From: Pontivivens ytuae | Lineage (GTDB): Bacteria; Pseudomonadota; Alphaproteobacteria; Rhodobacterales; Rhodobacteraceae | Assembly (NCBI RefSeq): GCF_015679265.1 | Contig: NZ_CP064942.1 | Span: 1,148,001-1,212,000 of the forward strand | Length of the DNA: 64,000 nucleotides | Reading direction: 5' to 3' | Part shown: positions 46,450 through 53,836 of the stretch, one piece after another | Layout of the letters: each line of letters begins with the position of its first letter | Numbering within the stretch: the first letter of the stretch is position 1 | Translations under genes and position numbers: made by a program | Notes under the pieces: generated by a model | The model's input: the letters and a program-made list of their open reading frames with translations, nothing else | Told to the model about the DNA's origin: nothing | Databases searched by the model: none

Positions 46450-46989
46450 TCAGATGTCCCGGCCGCGGCGCAAAAGCTCCTCGATCCGCTCGCGCTGCAT
46501 CCGGGCGCTGTCCCCGCCGCCGAAGGCGAGCGCGCCGCCCGAATACTCGTTGCCATAGGTCAGCGCGATGTTGGCGAGCTGGCCGAGGCCGGAGATAAGC
46601 TGGTCCTTCTCCAGCGGCGAGAGCGGGTGGATGTAGACCGCCCAGAGCCGCCCGTTCGCCACCGCGTAGCGCGCGTCGAGCGCCGTATCGAAATTGGCCT
46701 GCATGGCCCGCTCTAGCTCCTCCCGGCTCATGCCCTCGGCCGAGCGGATCGGGATCATCGCGCGCATCCGGTCCGCGCCCGCATCGGTGAAGATCGTGAC
46801 GGGCAGCTCCGCGATGGTGAGCTCGAAGGCGCTGCCGTTGCCGCGGGCCTCGGGATCGAGGGCGATCAGGATCTCGGCAAGGCGCGGGACGGTCATCGCC
46901 TCCTCGACCGTGGGCGGCTCGGAGGCATCCTGCGCCAGCGTGGCGGGGGCGGACAGGACGGCGACGGACAGCAGGACGGCACGCAGCAT
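46450..46989 (-). CDS. Exported protein of unknown function
   Basis: Predicted 179-residue periplasmic protein from the ATG at 46987-46989, preceded by AGGAGA. Residues 1-21 form a signal peptide (MLRAVLLSVAVLSAPATLAQ). The mature part is helical with an alpha/beta central region (LPVTIFTDAGADRMRAMIPI) and resembles YbjN-like small periplasmic proteins, but I cannot assign it with certainty. It lies downstream of metK and after a strong palindrome. Confidence 0.65.
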   Translation of the reverse strand: MLRAVLLSVAVLSAPATLAQDASEPPTVEEAMTVPRLAEILIALDPEARGNGSAFELTIAELPVTIFTDAGADRMRAMIPIRSAEGMSREELERAMQANFDTALDARYAVANGRLWAVYIHPLSPLEKDQLISGLGQLANIALTYGNEYSGGALAFGGGDSARMQRERIEELLRRGRDI

Positions 46990-47032
46990 ACGGGTCTCCT
47001 CGAGGTGCGGTTTCGAGGAGAGGCTACGCCCT

Positions 47033-47048
47033 GGCCCCCGCGGGGGCC
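47033..47048. other. Perfect GC palindrome downstream of metK
   Basis: GGCCCCCGCGGGGGCC, 16 bases, 26 bases past the metK stop and in front of the exported-protein gene. It can form a hairpin but has no T-run. Confidence 0.5.
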
Positions 47049-47073
47049 AAGGCACGTCTCGGTGAGAGATGTT

Positions 47074-48225
47074 TCAGACGAGCCGCTTAAGCTCGTCCAC
47101 CAGATCCGTCTTCTCCCACGAGAAGCCGCCATCGGCCTCGGGCGTGCGGCCGAAATGACCATAGGCTGCGGTGCGCTGGTAGATGGGCTTCGCCAGCCCC
47201 AGCGTCTCCCGAATGCCGCGGGGGGTGAGGTCCATCAGCGAGGGGATCGCGCCCTCGATCCGGCTCTCGTCCACCTCGCCGGTGCCGTAGGTGTCGCAGT
47301 AGATCGACAGCGGTGCGGCCACGCCGATCGCGTAGCTGAGCTGGATCGTGCAGCGGCTGGCGAGGCCCGCGGCCACAACGTTCTTCGCGAGGTAGCGCGC
47401 AGCATAGGCCGCCGAGCGATCCACCTTGGTCGGATCCTTACCGGAGAACGCACCGCCGCCGTGGGGTGCTGCACCGCCATAGGTGTCCACGATGATCTTG
47501 CGGCCCGTCAGGCCCGCATCGCCGTCCGGCCCGCCGATCACGAACTTGCCGGTCGGGTTCACGTGCCAGACGGTGGCGGGCGTCAGCCAGCCCTCGGGCA
47601 GCGTCTCGCGGATGTAGGGCTCCACGATCTCGCGGACCTGATCGCTCGACAGGCTCTCGTCGAGGTGCTGGGTGGAGAGCACGACCGAGGTCACGCCGGT
47701 GGGTTTGCCATGCTCGTAGCGGACGGAGAGCTGGGATTTCGCATCGGGGCCGAGCGCCGGCTCCGCGCCCGACTTGCGCACCTCGGCGAGCCGCTTGAGG
47801 ATCGCGTGGGAATAGAGGATCGGGGCGGGCATCAGCTCCGGCGTCTCCGTGCAGGCATAGCCGAACATGATGCCCTGGTCGCCGGCACCTTCCGCATCGA
47901 CGCCCTGCGCGATGTGGGTGGACTGCTCGTGGAGGTAGTTGTCGACCTCCATGCTTTCCCAGTGGAAACCGTCCTGCTCGTAGCCGATGTCCTTGACGCA
48001 CTCGCGCGCGATGTCCGCGACCTTGCGCGTCACGGCCTCGGGCCCGCGGACCTCGCCGCCGATCACGACACGGTTGGTGGTTGCAAAGGTCTCGCAGGCG
48101 ACGCGCGCCAGCGGCTCCTCGGCGAGAAAGGCGTCGAGCACCGCATCGGAGATGCGGTCACACACCTTGTCGGGATGGCCTTCCGAGACGGACTCGGAGG
48201 TGAAGAGATAGTTCTGCCGTGTCAT
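47074..48225 (-). CDS. metK: S-adenosylmethionine synthetase
   Basis: Predicted 383-residue enzyme that makes SAM from ATP and methionine. [26 protein letters not shown] is the family start with the active-site His, [19 protein letters not shown] the signature loop, and [23 protein letters not shown] the second signature. The ATG at 48223-48225 is preceded by the SAM-SAH-type riboswitch candidate whose 3' strand contains the GGAG ribosome binding sequence, so translation is likely blocked when SAM is plentiful. Confidence 0.97.
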   Translation of the reverse strand: MTRQNYLFTSESVSEGHPDKVCDRISDAVLDAFLAEEPLARVACETFATTNRVVIGGEVRGPEAVTRKVADIARECVKDIGYEQDGFHWESMEVDNYLHEQSTHIAQGVDAEGAGDQGIMFGYACTETPELMPAPILYSHAILKRLAEVRKSGAEPALGPDAKSQLSVRYEHGKPTGVTSVVLSTQHLDESLSSDQVREIVEPYIRETLPEGWLTPATVWHVNPTGKFVIGGPDGDAGLTGRKIIVDTYGGAAPHGGGAFSGKDPTKVDRSAAYAARYLAKNVVAAGLASRCTIQLSYAIGVAAPLSIYCDTYGTGEVDESRIEGAIPSLMDLTPRGIRETLGLAKPIYQRTAAYGHFGRTPEADGGFSWEKTDLVDELKRLV

Positions 48226-48228
48226 GGG

Positions 48229-48290
48229 GGTCGCTCCGCATTAAAGGGTACAACCCGGAGAAGCAGGAAGCCGCCGCAGCCGGGAGGGGC
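48229..48290 (-). promoter_or_regulatory. SAM-SAH riboswitch candidate upstream of metK
   Basis: The minus strand shows a stem CCCGG...CCGGG enclosing GGCTTCCTG (48264-48272), then a short linker and AATGCGGAGC (GGAGC at 48233-48237) just before the metK ATG. GGCUUCCUG and a downstream GGAGC are the conserved strands that pair in the SAM-SAH pseudoknot, a class known from Rhodobacterales metK leaders. The GGAG here would also be the ribosome binding site, so ligand binding should hide it. Confidence 0.8.
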
Positions 48291-48349
48291 CGGACATCCG
48301 ACCGAGGACCGGTGGATACCCACGCGGGGCGAAATTGCAAGGGCGTTCG

Positions 48350-49327
48350 TCAATCTCCGGCCGCGGCCGTTGCGATCCTGTCGGCGAGAATCGCGCGGCA
48401 TCGCTCGTGCGCGACGGCCACGGGCGGGTGCGCCATGAGCCGGGCGATCTCCGCCTCCAGCGGGTCGAGATAGGCGAGGATCGCGCCGTCCTGCGCCTGG
48501 TTCGCGTCCATCCGCTCGAAATGCTCGTCATCGTGGCGGACCCCGGCGGCAGGCGTGACCGCACCGCGCCCCCGCGTCCGGCGCAGGGCGTAGACGTCGC
48601 GCGTGCGCACCGAATAGTGGTTCACCTGCCCCAGCCCGTACATGCCGTTGACCCGCGGCACCCGGCTGACCGGGCCGCCCTCGCCGGCATAGCGGTAGGT
48701 CCAGAACACCTCGTCCACCTGCTGCCCGCCGCCCCCGATGAAGAGCGGGTAGCCGCCCTCCGCATCAGGCCGCAGGATCGGGCGGTGGGGGTCCATCTCC
48801 ACCACGTCGTCGCTCATGACGAAGAGCGTCTTGATCGTCTCGTGCATCGGGCGCTGGCGCGGAGCACAGGCGGTGAAGTGCGAGCCGATCTGGCGACCCG
48901 GCCACTCCGTCAGACCGCCGGAGCCCATCAGCCTCCAGTGCAGGCAGATGCCGCCGAGGTCCCGGCGATACCGCCGCCGCGCCTGCCGGTCCGTCCGGCG
49001 CAGCCAGCCCGGCAGCGTCGCACCGCGGCCGAGCGAGAGGTACTCGTCGAGGTCGAGCCACATCACCCAGTCGCCACGCCGCGCCGCCCCGCTCTCCATG
49101 AACAGCCGCGCCGCGTTGCGCTGGGGTGCCACGCCCTCGGGCACCACATGCGCATGGCCGCTGACCGGTGCGACCTCGCCCAGCGCCGCGATCAGCTCCG
49201 CCGAGCCGTCATCGGTGTCGTTGTGGTAGAGCACGATCCGCTCGAACCCCACCACGAGGTGATGCGCCACCCATTCCAGCAGGAACGGACCCTCGTTCTT
49301 CAGGGCGCTGAACAGGATGAGGGACAT
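48350..49327 (-). CDS. Glycosyltransferase, GT2/GT92-like
   Basis: Predicted 325-residue soluble transferase. The start SLILFSALKNEGPFLLEWVAHHLVVGFERIVLYHNDTDDG is typical of GT92/Glyco_tranf_2_4 proteins, and WVMWLDLDEYL contains the DxD metal motif at D92-D94. The acceptor is unknown; relatives decorate surface polysaccharides or lipids. It lies upstream of metK on the same strand and diverges from the ornithine decarboxylase gene. Confidence 0.84.
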   Translation of the reverse strand: MSLILFSALKNEGPFLLEWVAHHLVVGFERIVLYHNDTDDGSAELIAALGEVAPVSGHAHVVPEGVAPQRNAARLFMESGAARRGDWVMWLDLDEYLSLGRGATLPGWLRRTDRQARRRYRRDLGGICLHWRLMGSGGLTEWPGRQIGSHFTACAPRQRPMHETIKTLFVMSDDVVEMDPHRPILRPDAEGGYPLFIGGGGQQVDEVFWTYRYAGEGGPVSRVPRVNGMYGLGQVNHYSVRTRDVYALRRTRGRGAVTPAAGVRHDDEHFERMDANQAQDGAILAYLDPLEAEIARLMAHPPVAVAHERCRAILADRIATAAAGD

Positions 49328-49422
49328 GGGGCTCCGGGCTTGTCTCGCAGGCGGTTCGTCAGGCGCCCGACGCTACAGATGCACGGCACCGGGCTCAATC
49401 GCTGCGGCACGAAACATATCTC

Positions 49423-49451
49423 TTGCGTGGCGGGCAAGCTTTCACTATCTG
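49423..49451 (+). promoter_or_regulatory. Promoter candidate for ornithine decarboxylase gene
   Basis: TTGCGT (49423-49428), a 17-base spacer and TATCTG (49446-49451). It would give a 5' leader of about 115 bases. Such leaders before alphaproteobacterial ornithine decarboxylase genes sometimes hold the speF RNA motif, which I cannot confirm here. Confidence 0.5.
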
Positions 49452-49573
49452 CCCGCGCAGACGCCAACGCACGCGCCTCCGGCACGGTGGCCTTTCCGCA
49501 CGGTTATGCAGCGACGGTAACGTCTCCCTTGGAAGTGAGCGGTCATATATGGCCGGGTCTATTGGAGATGACC

Positions 49574-50749
49574 ATGAACGCTTTTGCAGGCGACCTCGCC
49601 GGTCGCGTCGCTGAACCTGTCCGCCCCTCCCGCGTGGAGGCTTTCATTGCCGCGAACAGTTTCGACCGGCCGACGCTGGTGCTGGATACGGACGTGGTCG
49701 CGGCGAATTACCGTGCGCTGGCCGCGGGCCTCGGCGCCGCCCGCATCCACTACGCGGTGAAGGCGAACCCGGCGCCCGAGATACTCGCCCGGCTGGTGGC
49801 CGAGGGTGCGGCCTTCGACGCCGCCTCCCGTGGTGAGATCGAGCTTTGCCTCTCGCAAGGCGCGCGGGCCGAGGACATCTCCTTCGGCAACACGGTCAAG
49901 CGCGCCGTCGACATCGCGTTCGCGCATCAGGCGGGCGTCCGCCTCTTCGCCGCCGACGCGGCCGAGGAGCTGGAGAAGATCGCCCGCCACGCGCCGGGCG
50001 CGCAGGTCTATATCCGCCTGATCGTGACGGCGTCCGAGGCCGACTGGCCGCTCAGCCGCAAGTTCGGTTGCACGCCGGACATGGCGCTCGACCTGATGGA
50101 CCAGGCCCGGCTGCTGGGCCTCGTCCCGGTCGGCCTCTCGTTCCATGTCGGCTCCCAGACGCGGCGTGCCGCCATGTGGGGTGCGACGCTCGACGAGATG
50201 GCGCAGGTCTGGCACCGGGCGCAGGCGGCGGGCCACCGGCTCACCCTCCTCAACATCGGCGGCGGCTTCCCGGCCTTCTACGGTGAGGCGGTGGAGGCCC
50301 CGACCGCCTATGCCACCGAAGTGATGCAGATGGTGCGCGCCCGCTTCGGCGCCGTGCCCCGCGTGATGGCCGAGCCCGGGCGCGGTCTGGTGGCCGAGGC
50401 CGGTGCCATCGCCGCCGAGGTCCTGCTCACCTCCCGCAAGTCGGAGGATGACCTGCACCGCTGGGTCTATCTCGACATCGGCAAGTTCTCGGGGCTGGCG
50501 GAGACCATCGATGAGGCGATCCGCTACCAGTTCCTGACCCCGCGCGACGGCGAGCAGACGGGCCCCTGCATCCTTGCCGGCCCCTCCTGCGACAGCGCCG
50601 ACGTGCTCTACGAAAAGCGGCCGGTGCAGTTGCCGCTGAGCCTCGCTTCGGGCGACCGGATCGTGATCCGCAACGCGGGTGCCTACACGTCGAGCTACGC
50701 CTCCGTCGGCTTCAACGGCTTCCCGCCGCTCGACGTCGTGGTGCTCTGA
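49574..50749 (+). CDS. Ornithine/diaminopimelate-type decarboxylase (PLP, alanine-racemase fold)
   Basis: Predicted 391-residue decarboxylase. The PLP lysine is K63 in HYAVKAN, the phosphate loop is NIGGGFPAFYG, PRVMAEPGRGLVAEAG contains the PLP-contacting Glu, and C339 in GPSCDSADVLYE is the catalytic cysteine of ornithine decarboxylases, so a polyamine (putrescine) role is favoured over lysine biosynthesis. I chose the ATG at 49574, seven bases after GGAG, over the ATG six bases earlier; the frame stays open far upstream without a good start. Confidence 0.93.
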   Translation: MNAFAGDLAGRVAEPVRPSRVEAFIAANSFDRPTLVLDTDVVAANYRALAAGLGAARIHYAVKANPAPEILARLVAEGAAFDAASRGEIELCLSQGARAEDISFGNTVKRAVDIAFAHQAGVRLFAADAAEELEKIARHAPGAQVYIRLIVTASEADWPLSRKFGCTPDMALDLMDQARLLGLVPVGLSFHVGSQTRRAAMWGATLDEMAQVWHRAQAAGHRLTLLNIGGGFPAFYGEAVEAPTAYATEVMQMVRARFGAVPRVMAEPGRGLVAEAGAIAAEVLLTSRKSEDDLHRWVYLDIGKFSGLAETIDEAIRYQFLTPRDGEQTGPCILAGPSCDSADVLYEKRPVQLPLSLASGDRIVIRNAGAYTSSYASVGFNGFPPLDVVVL

Positions 50750-50760
50750 GCCCTTCGGAT

Positions 50761-50787
50761 TCGCCCAAATATCCCCGCCGGAGGCGA
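50761..50787. repeat. R3-type half-element
   Basis: TCGCCCAAATATCCCCGCCGGAGGCGA, downstream of the decarboxylase gene and convergent with the RNase T2 gene. Confidence 0.6.
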
Positions 50788-50843
50788 CACCAACGCCTCC
50801 GGCCCGCGCCTGCGTCCGCATATCGCGTTGGCGGTACGCCCCT

Positions 50844-51452
50844 CTACTCGATCGGCGGCAGCGTCGCCGTCGCCCGGCAGTCGCGGATTACGTCGGCCCC
50901 ACAGGTCCGCGGCTCCAGCGAGCGGGTGAGGCAGATCCGCGCCTCCTGGATCCGCCCGTCTCGGCAGGTGATGGTGATGCCGTCGGCCTCCAGCTCCGGG
51001 TTCGCCTCCAGGAACGCCTCCTCGATCACCAGCGGATCGAGGCGCAGCGCCTCCTCCACCCGGCGCAGCACCTCGGGGCGCACGACGCTGCCATAAGCCT
51101 CCCGCGACAGCGCGAAATAGTCCTCGTAGCTCAGCCCCGTGCAGCGCCCGTGTTTGCGCCACTGATGCCAGGCGAGCCCGCCGGAGCCCATGATGTCGGC
51201 CATCGCCCCGGTCTCCGCCCGCGAGGGGTCGCGGCCCGTGCGCGCGCACCACTCCGGCCACCCCTCCTCATACTGCGGCCACAGACCGTGGAGCACGAAG
51301 CCGAGGTCGCGCGCGCACGCCTCCGGCCCCTGCCCCTCGCCCGCGCACCAGGAGGGCTGCCAGCTCAGGCTCATCACGTAGTAGTCGAACTCGCCGGGCT
51401 CGTCGGCGCGCAGCGGCCCCGCCAGCGTCAGAAGCACCAGAAGCCACCGCAT
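50844..51452 (-). CDS. RNase T2-family protein with altered active site
   Basis: Predicted 202-residue exported ribonuclease: a signal peptide of about 17 residues, then CAS1 FVLHGLWPQ with H55. CAS2 is AWHQWRKHGRC, with H96, K100 and H101. In most RNase T2 proteins the position of Q97 is a catalytic glutamate (HEWxKHG). Several cysteines (CAGEG, CARDL, CARTG, GRC, CGADV, RDC) fit disulfides. Activity could be reduced, or this subfamily may tolerate Gln. It converges on the decarboxylase gene. Confidence 0.87.
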   Translation of the reverse strand: MRWLLVLLTLAGPLRADEPGEFDYYVMSLSWQPSWCAGEGQGPEACARDLGFVLHGLWPQYEEGWPEWCARTGRDPSRAETGAMADIMGSGGLAWHQWRKHGRCTGLSYEDYFALSREAYGSVVRPEVLRRVEEALRLDPLVIEEAFLEANPELEADGITITCRDGRIQEARICLTRSLEPRTCGADVIRDCRATATLPPIE

Positions 51453-51577
51453 CACAAATCCCCTTTATCCCCGCGACGGTCCGGCTTATATACCGTGCAA
51501 TTCCCCAACGGAAACGGCACCCGGCCCCGGCCCACCGATTTCTCGGCACGGGAAAGGTTTGGATTTCGGAGAGGACC

Positions 51578-52336
51578 ATGGCGCTTCCCATCATGCAGAA
51601 AGCCACCGCCGTCTGGCTGGTGGACAACACCACCCTCAGCTTCAAGCAGATCGCCGAGTTCACCGGCCTGCACGAGCTGGAGGTGCACGGCATCGCGGAC
51701 GGCGAGGTGGCGGTCGGCATCAAGGGCTTCGATCCCATCGTCAACAACCAGCTCACCGCCGAGGAGATCCGCCGCGCCGAGGAGAACCCCAAGGCGAAGC
51801 TCCAGCTCAAGTACAACCCCGCCGCCGAGGGAGAGCAGAAGCGGAAAGGCCCGCGCTACACGCCGCTTTCCAAGCGCCAGGACCGCCCGGCCGCCATCGC
51901 GTGGCTGGTGAAGTTCCACCCCGAGCTCTCCGACGGTCAGATCTCCAAGCTCGTCGGGACCACCAAGCCCACGATCCAGTCGATCCGCGACCGGACGCAC
52001 TGGAACATCGCCAACATCCAGCCGGTCGATCCGGTGGCGCTCGGCATGTGCAAGCAGACCGAGCTCGACGCCGCCGTCGCCAAGGCCGTGGCGAAGAAGG
52101 CGAAGGACGGCGAAGTCCTCAGCGAGGACGAGAAGCTGCGCCTGATGAGCACGGACGAGAGCCTCGCCGCCGAGGCGAAGATCCCCGCCGCCATGGAAGG
52201 GCTGGAAAACTTCACCTTCGGCGACGGCAACGCACCGGCCGAGGAGAAGACCGAAGAGGCCGAGATCGACGCCGACAGCTTCTTCAACCTGCCCGGCGGC
52301 GACGCGGAAAAGGACGAGGAGGACGAGAAGTCCTGA
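51578..52336 (+). CDS. trcR: TrcR-type cell-cycle regulator (DUF1013)
   Basis: Predicted 252-residue protein. MALPIMQKATAVWLVDNTTLSFKQIAEFTGLHELEVHGIADGEVAVGIKG is the highly conserved DUF1013 start with two helix-turn-helix-like regions; a second DNA-binding region is AAIAWLVKFHPELSDGQISKLVGTTKPTIQSIRDRTHWN. In Rhodobacterales and Caulobacter relatives this protein is linked to cell-cycle transcription. The C-terminus is acidic. It stands alone on the plus strand. Confidence 0.92.
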   Translation: MALPIMQKATAVWLVDNTTLSFKQIAEFTGLHELEVHGIADGEVAVGIKGFDPIVNNQLTAEEIRRAEENPKAKLQLKYNPAAEGEQKRKGPRYTPLSKRQDRPAAIAWLVKFHPELSDGQISKLVGTTKPTIQSIRDRTHWNIANIQPVDPVALGMCKQTELDAAVAKAVAKKAKDGEVLSEDEKLRLMSTDESLAAEAKIPAAMEGLENFTFGDGNAPAEEKTEEAEIDADSFFNLPGGDAEKDEEDEKS

Positions 52337-52343
52337 GCCCCGC

Positions 52344-52904
52344 TCAGCGCGCCTTCGTCCTGAACGGAAGCTGCGCCGTCACCTCCGGGTCGGAGAGGTC
52401 GGCGTAGCGCTCCGCATCCCGCCGCCGAAACGGCCCCGCGCCGAAGAGCCGGACGGTGGTGAAGATGAGTGCCACCAGCGCGCGGTTCACCCGCGCCTCC
52501 CGCATCAGCTCCCGAAACAGATCGTCGGCAAAACGCCGGTCGGCGTCGCGCGCGCGGCGCCCCGGCACGTCCTGCCACGCGATGTAGAGGTAGTCGTGCA
52601 CGATCGCGGCCTCCAGATAGGGGCCGACGCGGCTCACGATGATGCGGGCAAGGCGCGGCACGCTGACCAGATCGGTGATCAGCCCGCCCGGCACCACGAT
52701 CTGCCGCCACCCGCCCCCGTCCGGCCGCCAGCTCACGCCATACGGCACCGCGACAATAAAATCGGCGTCCTCGCCGTCGCGCATCTTCGGCGCGTCCCTG
52801 AGGCGCAGGAGCTTCAGCGCGGTGTCGTAGCGGACCTCCGCGATCTCGACCATGCCGTCGGGATAGGGATTGGCGGGTTCGGCGGGCCGGTCGAAGCGCT
52901 GCAT
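52344..52904 (-). CDS. DUF1353 family protein
   Basis: Predicted 186-residue protein from the ATG at 52902-52904. YGVSWRPDGGGWRQIVVPGGLITDLVSVPRLARIIV and AAIVHDYLYIAW are the typical DUF1353 motifs, often found in phage-related or predicted peptidase-like proteins; the two invariant regions are D in TDLVSVP and HD in VHDYLY. Function is unknown. It converges on trcR (8 bases between stops) and diverges from ttcA. Confidence 0.85.
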   Translation of the reverse strand: MQRFDRPAEPANPYPDGMVEIAEVRYDTALKLLRLRDAPKMRDGEDADFIVAVPYGVSWRPDGGGWRQIVVPGGLITDLVSVPRLARIIVSRVGPYLEAAIVHDYLYIAWQDVPGRRARDADRRFADDLFRELMREARVNRALVALIFTTVRLFGAGPFRRRDAERYADLSDPEVTAQLPFRTKAR

Positions 52905-52950
52905 CTGATTCCCCTTTCCCGGCCGCCCGTTCCAGAGTAACCGAAAGCCC

Positions 52951-53778
52951 ATGCTGGACGAGACCGACATCCATCCCCTCTTCGCGGGCGCGCCTGCCAC
53001 GACGGAGTTCAAGAAGCTCCGCAAGCGGCTGGTGCGCCAGGTCCGCGAGGCGATCGAGACCTATTCGATGGTCGAGCCGGGCGCGAAGTGGCTGGTGTGC
53101 CTGTCCGGCGGCAAGGACAGCTACACCCTGCTCGCAGTGCTGCACGAGCTGCAATGGCGCGGCCTGTTGCCGGTCGAGCTGCTCGCCTGCAATCTCGACC
53201 AGGGCCAGCCGGGCTTTCCGGCGACGGTCCTGCCGGAGTTCCTGGAGGCGCGCGGCGTCCCCCACCGGATCGAGTACGCGGACACCTATTCCGTCGTCGT
53301 CGACAAGATCGCATCGGGCGGCACCATGTGCTCGCTCTGCTCCCGCCTGCGCCGCGGCAACCTCTACCGCATCGCGCGGGAGGAAGGGTGCACGGCCGTC
53401 GTCCTCGGCCACCACCGCGACGACATCCTGGAGACGTTCTTCATGAACCTCTTCCATGGCGGGCGGCTCGCGACCATGCCGCCGAAGCTGCTGAACGAGG
53501 AGGGCGACCTGCACGTCATCCGCCCCCTTGCCTTCGTCGCCGAGGCCGATTGCGGGAAGTTCGCGACCGCGATGGACTACCCGATCATCCCCTGCGACCT
53601 CTGCGGTAGCCAGGACGGGCTGCAGCGCCAGCAGGTCAAGCAGATCCTCGACGGGTGGGAGCAGAACAACCCCGGCCGGAGGCAGGTCATGTTCCGTGCG
53701 CTGATGAACGCGCGGCCCTCGCATCTGGCCGACCCGCAGCTCTTCGACTTTGCGGCACTGATGCGGGGCGGCGGTTAA
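52951..53778 (+). CDS. ttcA: tRNA 2-thiocytidine synthetase TtcA
   Basis: Predicted 275-residue PP-loop ATPase that thiolates C32 of tRNA. The ATP loop is SGGKDS at residues 52-57; [13 protein letters not shown] and [10 protein letters not shown] give the cysteine pairs that carry the iron-sulfur cluster. Length is normal. It stands alone, with ATG 46 bases from the divergent DUF1353 gene. Confidence 0.95.
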   Translation: MLDETDIHPLFAGAPATTEFKKLRKRLVRQVREAIETYSMVEPGAKWLVCLSGGKDSYTLLAVLHELQWRGLLPVELLACNLDQGQPGFPATVLPEFLEARGVPHRIEYADTYSVVVDKIASGGTMCSLCSRLRRGNLYRIAREEGCTAVVLGHHRDDILETFFMNLFHGGRLATMPPKLLNEEGDLHVIRPLAFVAEADCGKFATAMDYPIIPCDLCGSQDGLQRQQVKQILDGWEQNNPGRRQVMFRALMNARPSHLADPQLFDFAALMRGGG

Positions 53779-53836
53779 GCTCTCGGAAAGCAAGAGCTGC
53801 TAGGCAGGGCTTACACTTCGTTAGCTGTGAGCCCCC

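Noticed and set aside
48335..49573. Long in-frame upstream extension of the decarboxylase gene
   Set aside because: It overlaps a convincing glycosyltransferase gene on the other strand and has no start near a ribosome binding site; the promoter at 49423 lies inside it.
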